Part shown: positions 45,001 through 55,000 of the stretch, piece by piece | Layout of the letters: each line of letters begins with the position of its first letter | How positions within the stretch are numbered: the stretch's first letter is position 1 | DNA from: Microglena sp. YARC | Lineage: Eukaryota > Chlorophyta > Chlorophyceae > Chlamydomonadales > Chlamydomonadaceae | DNA length: 64,000 nucleotides | Reading direction: 5' to 3' | Assembly (NCBI GenBank): GCA_022414725.1 | Contig: CM039463.1 | Coordinates: forward strand, 51,059,930-51,123,929 | Position numbers and translations under genes: made by a program | Notes under the pieces: generated by a model | Told to the model about the DNA's origin: nothing | The model's input: the letters and a program-made list of their open reading frames with translations, nothing else | The model's database searches: none

Positions 45001-48000
45001 TGATGCGGAGCTAGTAGCTGAGACTGAGGTTGTAGCTGAGGCAGAGCTTGTAGCAGAGGCGGAGCTAGTAGCTGAGACTGAGATTGTAGCTGATGCGGAA
45101 CTTGTAGTGGAGGCGGAGCTTGTAGCTGAGACTGAGGTCGTAGCTGAGGCGGAGCTAGTAGCAGAGGTGGAGTTTGTAGCTGAGGCGGAGCTTGTAGCTG
45201 AGACTAAGGTTGTAGCTGAAGCTGAGCTTGTAACTGAGACTGAGGTTGTTGCTGAAGCTGAGCTTGGAGCTGAGACTAAGGTTGTAGCTGAAGCTGAGCT
45301 TGTAGCTGAGGCTGAAGCTGAGACTGAGGTCGAGGCTGAGACTGAGGTTGAACCTGAAGTTGAGGTTGAAGCTGAAGTTGAGGTTGAAGCTGAAGCTGGG
45401 CTTGTAGCTGAGGCCGAAAGTGAGACGCTTCCATCGAAGGCTGCCGAACACCAGTCTGCCTGCTCTTCCCCCCTTGAGCCTCTCGAGGCCCACGTCGAAC
45501 CGCTTGTGGAGGAGGACATCACAAGCCTTTCTCAGAATGACGTCATGGTCGATGCCTGGTCCAGAACAGCGTCATCTGAGGCAGATGAATACCAGGCTGG
45601 CTGCTCTTCCTCCCTTCAGCCTCTTCTGGCCCACATCGAACCGCTTGTGGTGGAGGACTTCACAGGCCTTGCTCAGAATGATGTCATGGTCCATGCCTGG
45701 TCCAGAACAGCGGCATCTGAGGCGGATGAAGACCAGTCTGCCTGCGCTTCCTCCCTTCAGCCTCTTCTGGCCCACATCGAATTGCTTGTGGAGGAGGACA
45801 TCACAGGCCTTGCTCAGAACGTCGTCGTGGTCCATGCCTGGTCCAGAACAGCGTCATCTGAGGCTGCTGAAGACCAGTCTGCCTGCTCTTCCTCCCTTGA
45901 GCCTCTTCTTGCCCACATCAACCCTCTTGCGGTGGAGGACATCACAGGCCTTGCTCAGAACGTCGTCGTGGTCCATGCCTGGTCCAGAACAGCGTCATCT
46001 GAGGCTGCTGAAGACCAGTCTGCCTGCTCTTCCTCCCTTGAGCCTCTTCTTGCCCACATCAACCCTCTTGCGGTGGAGGACATCACAGGACTAGCTCAGA
46101 ACGTCGTTGTGGTCGATGCCTGGTCCAGAACAGCGTCATCTGAGGCGGATGAAGACCAGACTGCCTGCTCTTCCTCCCTTGAGCCTCTTCTGGCCCACAT
46201 CGAAGCGCTTGTGGTTGAGGACATCACATGCCTTGCACAGAATGCCGTTGTGGTCGATGCCTGGGTCAGAACAGAGTCATCTGAAAACTCTGCGCCAGCT
46301 ATTGGTGACAACGCTTTTGTGCAAGGTTTCCTTTCATTGAAGGCGGCTACAGACGCTGTGCAAGATTCTGTGTCTGAGTCAGTGATGTTGATCTCCCCCA
46401 CTTCATTTGAGCTTTCAAATGAGATTCGCTTAATGTGTGAGGGTTTCAAGGAGGCATCCTTTCTCGAAGATCTGGCCAACCACATAAATCAGGAATCGGC
46501 ATTCTGTGTTGCGAAGGTGGACCTGGCAACCATCGAAGGGGTGTTCTTCGTTGATGCTGCTTCGAAGGAGGATTTCGTGGCAAATTTTGAGGAGGAGTCT
46601 TTTAAGGATGATGATTTTCAGGAGGAGTATTTTGAGGACGATGATTTTGAGGAGGAGGAGTTGGAGGCAGATGATTTGGAGGAAGATGATTTGGAGGAGG
46701 ATTTTGAGGCGGATGACTTTGAGGAGGAGTTGGAGGCCGCAGTGAGTGAGCTTCCTGCCTTCTCTGATGCCCAGGAGGTGCAGCTACAGGCCGTCGTCAC
46801 AGCTGATTTGGATAGCCCTTTGGTGTCCAGGGAGGCAGCTGTTGATGCCAAGGAGGTGCAGCTAGATACCATCATCACAGCTGATTTGGAGAGCCCTCAG
46901 TTGTCCAGGGAGGTAGCTGTTGATGCCAAGGAGGCGCAGCTAGATGCCTTCATCACAGCTGTATTGGAGAGCCCTCTGGTTGGCAGAGGGGCTACTGGGA
47001 CCCAGGAGCCATCCTTGGAGGGAGCTGAGGAGGTTACTCATGTTGTAGCTGAGGAGGTCACTCATTTTGTAGCTGAGGAGGTCGCTCATGTTGTAGCTGA
47101 CGAGGTCGCTCATGTTGTGGATGAGGAGGTCACTCATGTTGTAGCTGAGGAGGTCACTCATGTTGTAGCTGAAGAGGTCACTCATGTAGTAGCTGACGAT
47201 GTCATTCATATTGTGGCTGTTGGAGGTATTGGGGAGCAAGCAGATGTAGTCGCCGCATGCGTTGTTCAGCAACAGCATGAGTTTGAAGAGGAGCAGGTCA
47301 ACTTAGGCTTTCAAATTGATTTGGAGGCCGCAGTGAGTGAGCTTCCTGCCTTCTCTGATGCCCAGGAGATGCAGCTAGATGCCATCATCACAGCTGTTTT
47401 GGAGAGCCCTCAGGTGTCCAGGGAGGCAGCTGTTGATGCAAAGGAGATGCAGCTAGATGCTTTCATCACAGCTGTATTGGAAAGCCCTCGGGCGCGCAAA
47501 GCGGCTGCTGCTGCCCAAAAAGTAGAGGCCGTCGAGTGCGTCAAGGCCATGCCAGCCTTAGCTGAGGAGGACGTCGAGGACGTGCCCACCCCTCATGTTG
47601 TAGCTGAGAAGGTCACTCATGTTGTAGCTGTGGAGGACGTTGAGGGCGTGCCCAAGCGTACAAGACGTCAAGGGTGTGCCAGCCTCTTCTAGTGGTGGCA
47701 GTGGTAGTGGCGTGGGTGAGAAGCTCGAGGGCAAGCTGCTCGTGGCTTTTCATCTTGAACCTGCTCAAGGCATCTACTCTGCCATCTACGAAGCTCTCGT
47801 TGATTTGGCTGAGGTGGACAGTGTTGACTTGGCCGTTGTGCCTGATGCATTGGCAGCCAAGAGGGAGCTTCCTGCCTTCTTTGATGTTGAGGAGATGAGA
47901 CTAGACCGCCTGATCACTGCCGCTCAGGGCACTCCCCAAGTGGGCTTTGGGGTTGAGGAGATGCCACTTGACAGCCTGATCACTGCCGCTGAAGGCACTC

Positions 48001-48721
48001 CCCAGGACGCGGGTACCCCTGTGGAGTCCAAAGTAGCCACGATGGACGATGATTTGGAGGAGATGGTGCAAGAGGTGCAGATCCTGCTTGGTCTTGCTGT
48101 TAAGATACCTCCTACGACTGAGGCGTCCTTGACTACTGCTGATGTACACGCTTCCACCACAACTGATTTACTGCTGTGTACTGCTGGGGTAGACGCTTCC
48201 ACCACCTTGTCTACTGCTGATGTACACGCTTCCACCACAACTGATTTACTGCTGTGTACTGCTGGGGTAGACGCTTCCACCACCTTGTCTACTGCTGATG
48301 TACACGCTTCCACCACAACTGATTTACTGCTGTGTACTGCTGGGGTAGACGCTTCCACCACCTTGTCTACTGCTGAGGTAGACGCTCCCACCACAACTGA
48401 TTTACTGCTGTGTACTGCTGGGGTAGACGCTTCCACCACCTTGTCTACTGCTGAGGTAGACGCTCCCGCCACAACTGATTTACTGCTGTGTACTGCTGGG
48501 GTAGACGCTTCCACCACCTTGTCTACTGCTGAGGTACGCGTGCTTCCACCACAACTGATATCCAAGACATCATGGACCAGAGCTCTCTGCAGATTCAGAT
48601 TTCAAATGGTCGCATCACACATGCCTCTGCAGTCTTCAAGGCAGCAGAGGATAGAGATGTTACTACCGACCAGGAGCTGCTGGCTCCAGACTTTGACCTC
48701 TTTGATCTACACTCTGAGTAG
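33495..48721 (+). CDS. Very large repeat-rich acidic protein, five exons seen, two frame breaks
   Basis: Exons 33495-33535, 34906-35033, 37046-37155, 39824-39976 and 41189-48721 join in phase (13 codons+2; split AGG; split GTA; phase 0; phase 0), about 2650 residues, with the 5' end open. The last exon is 7.5 kb. It starts with a hydrophobic segment (G-F-L-C-L-L-P-M-A-V-A-L-L) and continues as successive repeat blocks: T-T-A-V-L-P-E-Q; R-S-T-Q-A-P-L; a 60-80-residue module with V-E-T-S-V-A-L-V-T-E-A-Q-V-Q; V-C-G-A-G-P-Y-C-E-I-E-P; V-A-E-A-E-L-V-A-E-T; A-C-S-S-S-L-E-P-L-L-A-H-I; an Asp/Glu-rich stretch (46575-46740); and E-E-V-T-H-V-V-A. The frame shifts near 47655 (+1) and 48535 (+2) and returns to the original, ending at TAG 48719-48721. 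No family recognised; structural or surface role is speculation. Confidence 0.6.
33640..33845 (-). mobile_element. Family D retroposon with long GAT/GGT triplet tail
   Basis: 33650-33755 is a (gat)n(ggt)n tract; 33760-33840 is the family D end read in reverse. It lies in the intron after the 41-nt exon 33495-33535. Confidence 0.8.
33900..34520. repeat. Minisatellite with units of about 70-120 bp
   Basis: Repeated blocks 'gatgggggttggggcctttt', 'agattgcagggtagctacat' and 'gattgtaagatggacagatt' fill the intron upstream of the exon at 34906. Confidence 0.85.
34700..34905 (+). repeat. Partial upstream copy of the exon at 34906
   Basis: 'cccctgcag|gaccagagccactgaatc' at 34724 repeats the start of the true exon ('cccctgcag|gaccagggtcactgactc' at 34906). 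The copy runs into poly-C and (CA)n. Confidence 0.8.
35034..36060 (+). repeat. Downstream copies of the exon end at 35033, with CAACT and C-rich arrays
   Basis: The exon end and donor (gctgctgct..atgggcgtgtccaag..ctggctatgcctg|gtatgtg) recur at 35066-35116, 35160-35222 and 35985-36045. Between them 35350-35640 is a (CAACT)n-derived array and 35690-35945 a poly-C array with 'ctggaagctaatctcc'. Confidence 0.85.
36150..36800. repeat. Tandem units of attcaaattcagattcagac type and foldback fragments
   Basis: 36195-36580 has about seven units combining 'aattcaaattcagattcaga' and 'catgatggccatgcgcag'. 36645-36790 has 'ggctggcttagggagctgcc', the edge of the foldback family, then three aacgtagc-type repeats. 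Confidence 0.8.
36855..37020. repeat. (CA/TACA)n tract with cacctatgcctatac
   Basis: Microsatellite immediately before the acceptor of the exon at 37046; four units of about 50 bp. Confidence 0.9.
37156..38611 (+). repeat. Tandem copies of the exon 37046-37155 end plus donor (157 bp then about 120 bp units)
   Basis: The exon end 'cagcaaccggctggatcaca|g|gtaatcc' recurs about twelve times. Five units have 157-bp period (37225-37860), then six or seven about 120 bp (37880-38600). The reading frame of the exon part often stays open, so alternative inclusion is conceivable. Confidence 0.9.
38612..38820. mobile_element. Non-autonomous hAT element with perfect 8-bp TSD
   Basis: The 193-bp element at 38620-38812 begins CAGAGTACTTCCA and ends TGGAAGTACCCTG (12 of 13 inverted). 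It is flanked by GTCTGGAT at 38612-38619 and 38813-38820. The interior is crowded with GCGC and CGCGC motifs, as expected for subterminal transposase-binding repeats. It interrupts one unit of the tandem array. Confidence 0.93.
38821..39110 (+). repeat. Diverged repeats of aatcaactatggcctgtcta units
   Basis: Three copies of 'caatcaactatggcctgtct' and 'gcagtgcactcagctgg'. The latter resembles the exon start at 39824 (gtagtgaactcagctggg), so these are likely old acceptor-side copies. Confidence 0.65.
39120..39170. repeat. (TAGG)n microsatellite
   Basis: gtaggtaggtaggtaggt with interruptions. Confidence 0.9.
39455..39580 (+). mobile_element. Family C retroposon, + strand
   Basis: 'tttggggttctgttcatcaa' ... 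'cacggttgggcaagtccttt' ... 'cccctggactgtaac'. It is followed at 39620-39715 by a - strand family D end and at 39790-39812 by a second ggactgtaac fragment just before the exon at 39824. Confidence 0.7.
39977..40385 (+). repeat. Seven donor-side copies of the exon end 39976 (about 60 bp)
   Basis: Each unit contains acggctgt..ccaagtccag|gtgggtga, the last exon bases plus donor of exon 39824-39976. The frame stays open over six units, encoding a 20-residue repeat (V-G-E-E-K-Y-N-V-L-A-I-T-T-A-V-I-Q-V-Q). Confidence 0.9.
40540..41188 (+). repeat. Four acceptor-side copies of the exon start 41189
   Basis: The intron end 'cccacccacatactccctga' plus 'cccatgtgcag|gggg' and about 60 exon bases occur at 40569, 40736, 40884 and 41037, then at 41189 where the 7.5 kb exon begins. 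Each false copy is followed by (CA)n. Confidence 0.92.
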
Positions 48722-49140
48722 CAGACTCCACTCGTTCTAATAGCTTCTCCTTTCAGCTACGATCAACAGCTTCTAGGCAGCTCCCTGAACCAGCCACTAG
48801 GCAACAAGTTATATGCAGCCTCGCACGCGACGCTGCAAATTGGCGGAGAGTGTTCTCAACGGAGCGACTCGTGGCAACGGAATTGAGCTAGTTACGAGAC
48901 GAGTTAGTAACGAGAGTTGGCTGACGTGTCAGGCTTCGTCTCGGTCAAACGGTCGGGCGGGCGGGCGGACAAATGGGTAACCCTGGGGGCTCCCGCCCGC
49001 TCCCGCCCCATTGAAGAGAGGGCTCCGCCAAAAATATCATAAAGTAGCTTAGGTGCCCCCTAATCTCCCCCTTCCATTTGGCGGAGAGTGTTGGCCATCG
49101 GAGCAACAGGTGGCACCGGAATCAAGTTCAGCGGACTAAA
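48722..49140 (-). repeat. Foldback-family edge and two family G copies
   Basis: 48765-48812 has cagcttctaggcagctccc. 48835-49040 is a - strand family G copy ending 'gggctccgccaaaaa'. 49079-49135 is a second partial one. This is the 3' flank of the large gene. Confidence 0.75.
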
Positions 49141-49409
49141 GTCAGGGTTCACGACTGGGCCAGGGCCCAGAAAGGCAGGACAGGGGCCGTTGGCTTAATT
49201 CACAAGAAAATGGCATACTTGTGGGGAAACGAAATTAATGCTGACAAAAATGCTTGCTTGCTGCAATCTTGCTTGCTTGCTGCAATATTGCCTATCTAAT
49301 TTGGACGATAAGTTGGAAGACCCCTCTCGGATGTTGTGGAGCGGGCTTGTCTTAGGTCAACAATCGCATGTTGATGGCAACGTTATGTTATGAAGCTTAG
49401 CCCATTGCC

Positions 49410-49720
49410 AGACTGTACATTGGATTGCATTGGATTGGATTGTTACATGGTTTGTCAGCAAACTCTAGGCTACTCACCGTCTTTCATTTCGAAGTCCACC
49501 CGTGCGATACACGGGGCGAGTAATGATAACGCCTTGTGGGGCGTGGTGTTAAGGGAGCCCGTCGTACGCGGGTGGGGAGCGGTCTCCTACCTCAACTGGA
49601 CAAGCTACCATCGCGGTTGACGACGACCTGCAACGCCAAGAGCGACCGAAGGGGGAGTCGAACCCCCGACTCTTCATTCTCAAAGTGATCAGACTGCAGT
49701 ACCTGACTGAGGCTTTTCCT
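49410..49720 (-). mobile_element. Family B retroposon end followed by tRNA-headed SINE
   Basis: 49425-49505 is family B on the - strand with GTAACAATCC tail. 49535-49620 is the family F body. 49640-49665 gives, on the - strand, GGGGG-TTCGACT-CCCCC, a perfect tRNA T-arm with B box GGTTCGACTCC. The rest does not fold as a functional tRNA. Confidence 0.65.
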
Positions 49721-49919
49721 TCTAGTGCACAGAATCAGATTTCTGTACCACAGTACATAGCAGTACAGCACTTGCCATGTTTGACTTGTTTGTATCATCA
49801 GTCTCTTGTATCACTAACTAACTTGTATCACTGACTTGTATCAATAACTTGTTTCACTGACTTGTATCACTAACTTTGATATGTATGCTGCAAGTACTTT
49901 GCCTGGTATGCTGCTATGT

Positions 49920-50185
49920 GGGGATTATGTATGTTTGTATGTTACAGTCCAGGGGTAGGCCAAATAAGCTCAAGGGACTTGCCCGACCGTGATTTGTGTG
50001 GGAATGCTGAAAGTAGAGACTTCTGATCGGTGAAAAGTGAGACGAATGAATAAATTAAAGACTGTTGATTTGTGAATAGTGAGACGAATGATGATGATGA
50101 TTATTACATTTTTCCTGGTGCCCTACTGGACTCCAAATGTGCCTGCAGCTTGACGTAGCCAATGGGGGACTCATGAACATCATGC
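49920..50185 (-). mobile_element. Family C and family D retroposon ends
   Basis: 49930-49995 reads on the - strand cctggactGTAACATACA. 50085-50180 is a family D end with a short cat-type tail. Confidence 0.7.
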
Positions 50186-50700
50186 CCCCCCAAAATGAAA
50201 ATGGGCTCACAGCTGGGGAAGTATTCCTTTGAATCTACACTGTAGTTCTCAGATTTATTTGTTTGATGTCATTGTAAACAAAATTGTCTACCGTATGCAA
50301 AATTCAAAATCCAACGATAAAGGCTGAGTTTTGAAATGTGAGACGAAAGGCCAAACAGCAGGGAAATTATTCATGTTTGTAAGGAAGCTACACTGTTTCT
50401 CATCTGTATTTGTTTGTTTATTCATGTTTGTAAGGAAGCTACACTGTTTCTCATCTGTATTTGTTTGTTGTCGTAGACTATAAAAAAATCAAAAACCAAT
50501 AATGTTTATTCTTTATTTCTTGAGTTTGGGCAAGCATGTTGGCTAGACCTTGGATTTTACATACATCAGAATAAGCAGGACAAACACACGGTGACCAGTG
50601 AGCCTAACAAAGATGAGTGGTTCATGAGGTGCTTGTTAGTAACACCTTGCCTTAGTCGTATGCTGTACACGGGGCACCGGTTCACGCAGCACATAGCAGT
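50186..50700. other. Intergenic DNA, no gene seen
   Basis: Contains a 70-bp direct repeat ('ttcatgtttgtaaggaagct' at 50370 and 50420) and otherwise nothing recognisable. Confidence 0.5.
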
Positions 50701-50704
50701 CTTA

Positions 50705-50770
50705 TCAACTTGAACTTGATTACATAGCTCCAGTCAGCAATTTGGCTGCTCGCAGTCTTATCAACAATAC
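50705..50770 (-). mobile_element. Family A retroposon end
   Basis: ttgaacttgattacatagctc-type end with one tail unit, matching 6955-7021. Confidence 0.75.
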
Positions 50771-50974
50771 CACCATGTGCCCAGCCCTGTTTTCTATCCT
50801 TGGAAGGACTGGAAATTGCCTGTTTTGGTACTTTTGGTACTTTGGCACTGTTTTGGTACAGGCAAAAACTTCCAAGTTTGGTGACCTCAACTTCAAAATC
50901 AAATTACCTAGGTAGTATTTTCTGGGAGGGTGTTGATACCGTTTCGAAGAATGGTTCGATGGTTTATCATTTCG

Positions 50975-51040
50975 TTGGTGTCCTTAACTTCACGCCCCGT
51001 GAGTAACTGTATTACACGGATGTAACAATTTCAATTTCAT
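50975..51040 (+). mobile_element. Short copy of the LINE 3' terminus
   Basis: 'ggtgtccttaacttcacg' ... 'cacggatgtaacaatttcaa' matches, over about 65 bp, the 3' end of the LINE at 18072-18145 read on the - strand, including its AATTTC tail. It is either a 5'-truncated LINE or a SINE borrowing the same end. Confidence 0.8.
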
Positions 51041-51365
51041 TTCGTTGAACCGATCAAGGTGCTAGGTTCGAATCCCTACAGGTGCGCTGCACTGTTCGCA
51101 GTCACGGTTTAGTGTTCGCTGTCAACTGCCATGGTAGCACTGTCCAGTTAAAGTAGCAGCCCGTCGCGACGAATGGCTCAATGGTAAAGCTCGTTCAACA
51201 AAGAAGGTGCCAAATTCGAGTCCCTACGGCTGCGCTTCAGTATTCGCGGTCACTGTCAGCCTCCGTGGTAGCTTTGTCCAGGTTAAGTAGCCTGTTCTCT
51301 ACCGCCGTAACTCCCGTAAGACAGGGCTGCCTTAATACCACGCTCCACCAGGCGTTATCACTACC
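51041..51365 (+). mobile_element. tRNA-derived SINE family F, one partial and one full copy
   Basis: 51058-51165 has B box ggttcgaatcc and the body start. 51168-51365 has A box tggctcaatgg (full consensus) and a B-box-like attcgagtcc, then the body 'gtggtagctttgtccaggtt' to 'taccgccgtaactcccgtaa' and 'taataccacgctcc'. This reveals the orientation of the - strand fragments at 13417, 31446 and 49535. Confidence 0.8.
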
Positions 51366-52033
51366 GGACTACCGGTATTAACGAAACAATTCCGATCGGA
51401 TTCAATAGTACAACTCTTTTAATTCTCAAGCAATCGTGGTAAGAGTTACATTCAAAATAAACGATATTACCGGTATACGACGTGGTTAATTTTCCCCCAT
51501 GAACCCCGAAAATATTGTTTTGTAACGGACTAACTAACTAACGGACTAACTGACATTTAACACATTTAATTGGGGTAAAAAAAATACTTATTAAAAAAAT
51601 CTCGACATTTTTTTTCATTCAGGCACTGGCTTTGGTCAGCTCCATCGTTCCCACCTGTCGTTCCGTTGCCAACACTCTCCGCAAATTTTCCGCTTCGCTC
51701 GCGACGCTGCATATGACTTGTTGGAAACGACGTGAAGCTTTGGGCGAAGGCGAAGATTCTGAAGCTCGGGACAGGTGGTCAGTTTAGTCACAAGTCAGAA
51801 AGGTAGTAGGTTATTATTGGAGCGGGAGCGGGAGGTGGCTGGGAAGGCGGTTGTAACTCCGTGGTCGTTACACCACGTCTAAACGACTTCTGAACTGAGA
51901 CTTCACAACGCATTTGAATGCGCCACCTGTAACTCAAAGCCGTCGACAGCTGGGACACAATTTGGGCCACACTCAGACTGCGAGCGCTTCAATCACCTGT
52001 TGCAATATTTCCATGCCACGTATCAATTGACTT
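51366..52033. other. Upstream region of the small-exon gene
   Basis: 51635-51720 is a partial family G repeat. The rest (including 51730-52033) shows no ORF of note and is the presumed promoter and 5' UTR of the gene starting at 52034. Confidence 0.45.
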
Positions 52034-55000
52034 ATGCGCTTTACCAGCAGCTCCTCGGTCGCTGCCATCTCTGGTAGTCGCAGCGACCGCGACCGCGATA
52101 CAACTAGGACTAAAGCTCGATCTAAAGTTCCGGTCTCGCTGACTGCCTCGGCAACATTTGCAGCTATTGGGGGTATCGGCGCAGTCTGGAAGCATTTGAG
52201 TGGTCGCCACTCGGCCGCGCTGAGGCGAAGTACGCTTCAACTTGTATCATTACGAAGCTCGACACAAGCGGATGCCTTAGGAACGGTGGGTATCATTACT
52301 TTACATTATCGACAGACTATTGTATCGCGCGGGGGGGGGGACCGGAGTTCTTCTTTCCGGTGACGAGCAGTAGCTTCTAGGCAGCTCCTTGAGCCAGCCA
52401 CTGAGCTGCACCCAAACATTTCAGCAGTTCTGGGCATCAGATCGTGCCAGGTAAGGCTTGGCTGAGTTACCAGTCAGGGGAACTGCCTAGAAGCTGTTGG
52501 TTGTAGCTGCAAAGAAAAGCCATGGGGAGGACATATAATTGGAAGAAACTGATCAGCCCAGAGCTGGCTGAACCGAGTGCTGCCACATGCTTCTCGGCGT
52601 TGAAACCATGTAACACTTTTTCTTCTGCTTCTGCTTTTCGTCACAGGATCTTGCTGCCAGCTCAAGTGGGGACACATGGGAGATCTGCATTGTCACTGTC
52701 CACTCCCCCACTGGGGACCTTCTGGTTACTGAGCAAAGCTCTGATGGAAAAACGCAGAGGTTAGACTTCAAGAAGTCCTCAAACTGTTCGTCAGTAGACC
52801 TGGAAGAAGGGTTCAATCAGAGCTTACCTAGGCTGCTCCCCAGCAGTCAGTTTGCGCTACGTCCACATGACAGCGGACATGGAGCTTTTAAGCTCATTTC
52901 CCTGGGGTGAGTCTGCGAGCCTGTGGGTCTGAGTCTGTGGGTCTAGGATGAGTCTGTGAGTCTGAGTCTACTCTGTGGGTCTAAGTCTGTGGGTCTGAGT
53001 CTACTGCATGGAGCTTTTATGCTAATTTCACTGAGGTGAGTCTGTGGGTGAGTCTGTGGGTCTGGGTCTGTTGGTCCGAGTCTACTCAGTGGGTATGAGT
53101 CTGTGAGTCTGTGGGTCTGAGTCAACAGCATGGAGCTTTTATGCTCATTTCGCTGAGGTGAGTCTGTGGGCCTGGGTCTGTTGGTCTCAGTCGACTCTGT
53201 GGGTCTGAGTCTCTAAGTCTTTGGGTCTGAGACTGTGAGTCTGTGTGTCTGAATCTGTGAGTCTGCGGGTCTGAGTCTACTGCATCTGAGCTCTGTTCTC
53301 CGAATTGTGATGGTGAGCGAATCCTGGGGGATGTTTACATCTTATATTTTCATTGTCATAGACAGACCATAGATAAACAAACACTTGGGTGAGTATGTAA
53401 GTCTGCATCAGATTATTCTTGAAGGCGCTACATTAATACATACATACATTAATACACACATACATTAATACATGAATTAATACATTAATACAGCATTAAT
53501 ACACACATACATTAATACATTAATACAGCATTAATACACACATACATTAATACATGAATTAATACATGAAGACATACATTAATACGTACAGCATTAATAC
53601 ATTATGTACCTCTGTGTTTAGGGGGTGCTACATTAGAGTCTCTGGGGGTCACTTTTAGAGGCCCAAAAGCTACCAGTAGCATCCAAATGCTACCAGGAGC
53701 ACCATGGTGCTACGTACACACTCTAGGGTTTTTCCTTTGAATAACCCTGGGACTGCGCTCTGTGCCCAGGGGTGTGATGGTGGGCGAATCCTGGTGGTTC
53801 AACTCCCAGGTTTCTGTGTGTAGTGCACGGAGGGAGGAATTGCATTCTGTGGGACTGCATCTCTGCGCTCTGTGCAGAGGAGTGTGATGGTGGGTGAATC
53901 CTGGTGGTTGTACTCCCTAGTTTCCGTGTATATCGCACGGAGGGAGGAATTGTATTCAGTGCGGCTACATCTGCGCTCTGTGCAGAGGAGTGTGATGGTG
54001 GGTGAATCCTGGTGGTTGTACTCCCTAGTTTCCGTGTATATCGCACAGAGGGAGGAATTATATTCAGTGCGGCGACATCTGCGCTCTGTGCAGAGGAGTA
54101 TGATGGTGGGTGAATCCTGGTGGTTGTACTCCCTAGTTTCCGTGTATATCGCACAGAGGGAGGAATTATATTCAGTGCGGCTACATCTGCGCTATGTGCT
54201 GAGGAGTGTGATGGTGGATGAATCCTGGTGGTTGTACTCCCTAGTTTCCGTGTATATCGCACAGAGGGAGGAATTATAATCTGTGCGGCTACATCTGCGC
54301 TATGTGCTGAGGAGTATGATGGTGGGTGAATCCTGGTGGTTGTACTCCCTAGTTTCCGTGTATATCGCACAGAGGGAGGAATTGTATTCGGTGCGGCTAC
54401 ATCTGCGCTATGTGCTGAGGAGTATGATGGTGGGTGAATCCTGGTGGTTAAACTCCCTGTTTTCCGTGTGTAGCGGACGAGGGCGCGAATTATGCAATGT
54501 GACGGTTAGAAGCCTGAAGATGAATAGAAGCAGTGATTCTTTTTTCAAATCTGAAAGTGGGGTTTTTCTAGCTTCATGGTTCTAGGCCTCCTCCAGGGAC
54601 AGCGTTTTAGTGTTTTGTGTAGCTTTGGGGGGCCATTTGGGGCATTTTTTTTAAATTTTTTACAGCGATAATTTCTCTAAAACGGGGTCAAAACTAGCGA
54701 TCGCTATATATAGCGGAAAAAGATATCCCTGAATAGAAGCATCAGTCTTTGAAGCAGTTCTTCCACCTCTCAGGACTGTGATGGTGGGCGGATCCTGGTG
54801 GCCGTACTCCCTAGTTTCTGTGTGTATCGCATGAGGGGGCGAATTGTATATTGCTGACAGTTAGGTGCTAGTAGGCGTTAAGAACCATGATGCAGGTCTT
54901 CTCCTTCTCAGTAGTGCAAAGAACTTTTTTCTATATGCACAAAACTGCACTGCACGTAACTACACAGAAAATTAACTGCACAGAAAAGTAACTGCACAGA

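Noticed and set aside
42138..45522. Long - strand ORFs up to 489 codons
   Set aside because: Antisense shadows of the repeat-rich + strand exon, which has the consistent splice phases and single frame.
49631..49705. Functional tRNA gene on the - strand
   Set aside because: The T-arm is perfect, but I could not form a convincing anticodon and D arm, and it is joined to a known SINE body.
53723..54370. 215-residue - strand ORF with tidy repeats
   Set aside because: It covers a SINE-head satellite; the opposite strand is equally open and no splice signals or domain are present.
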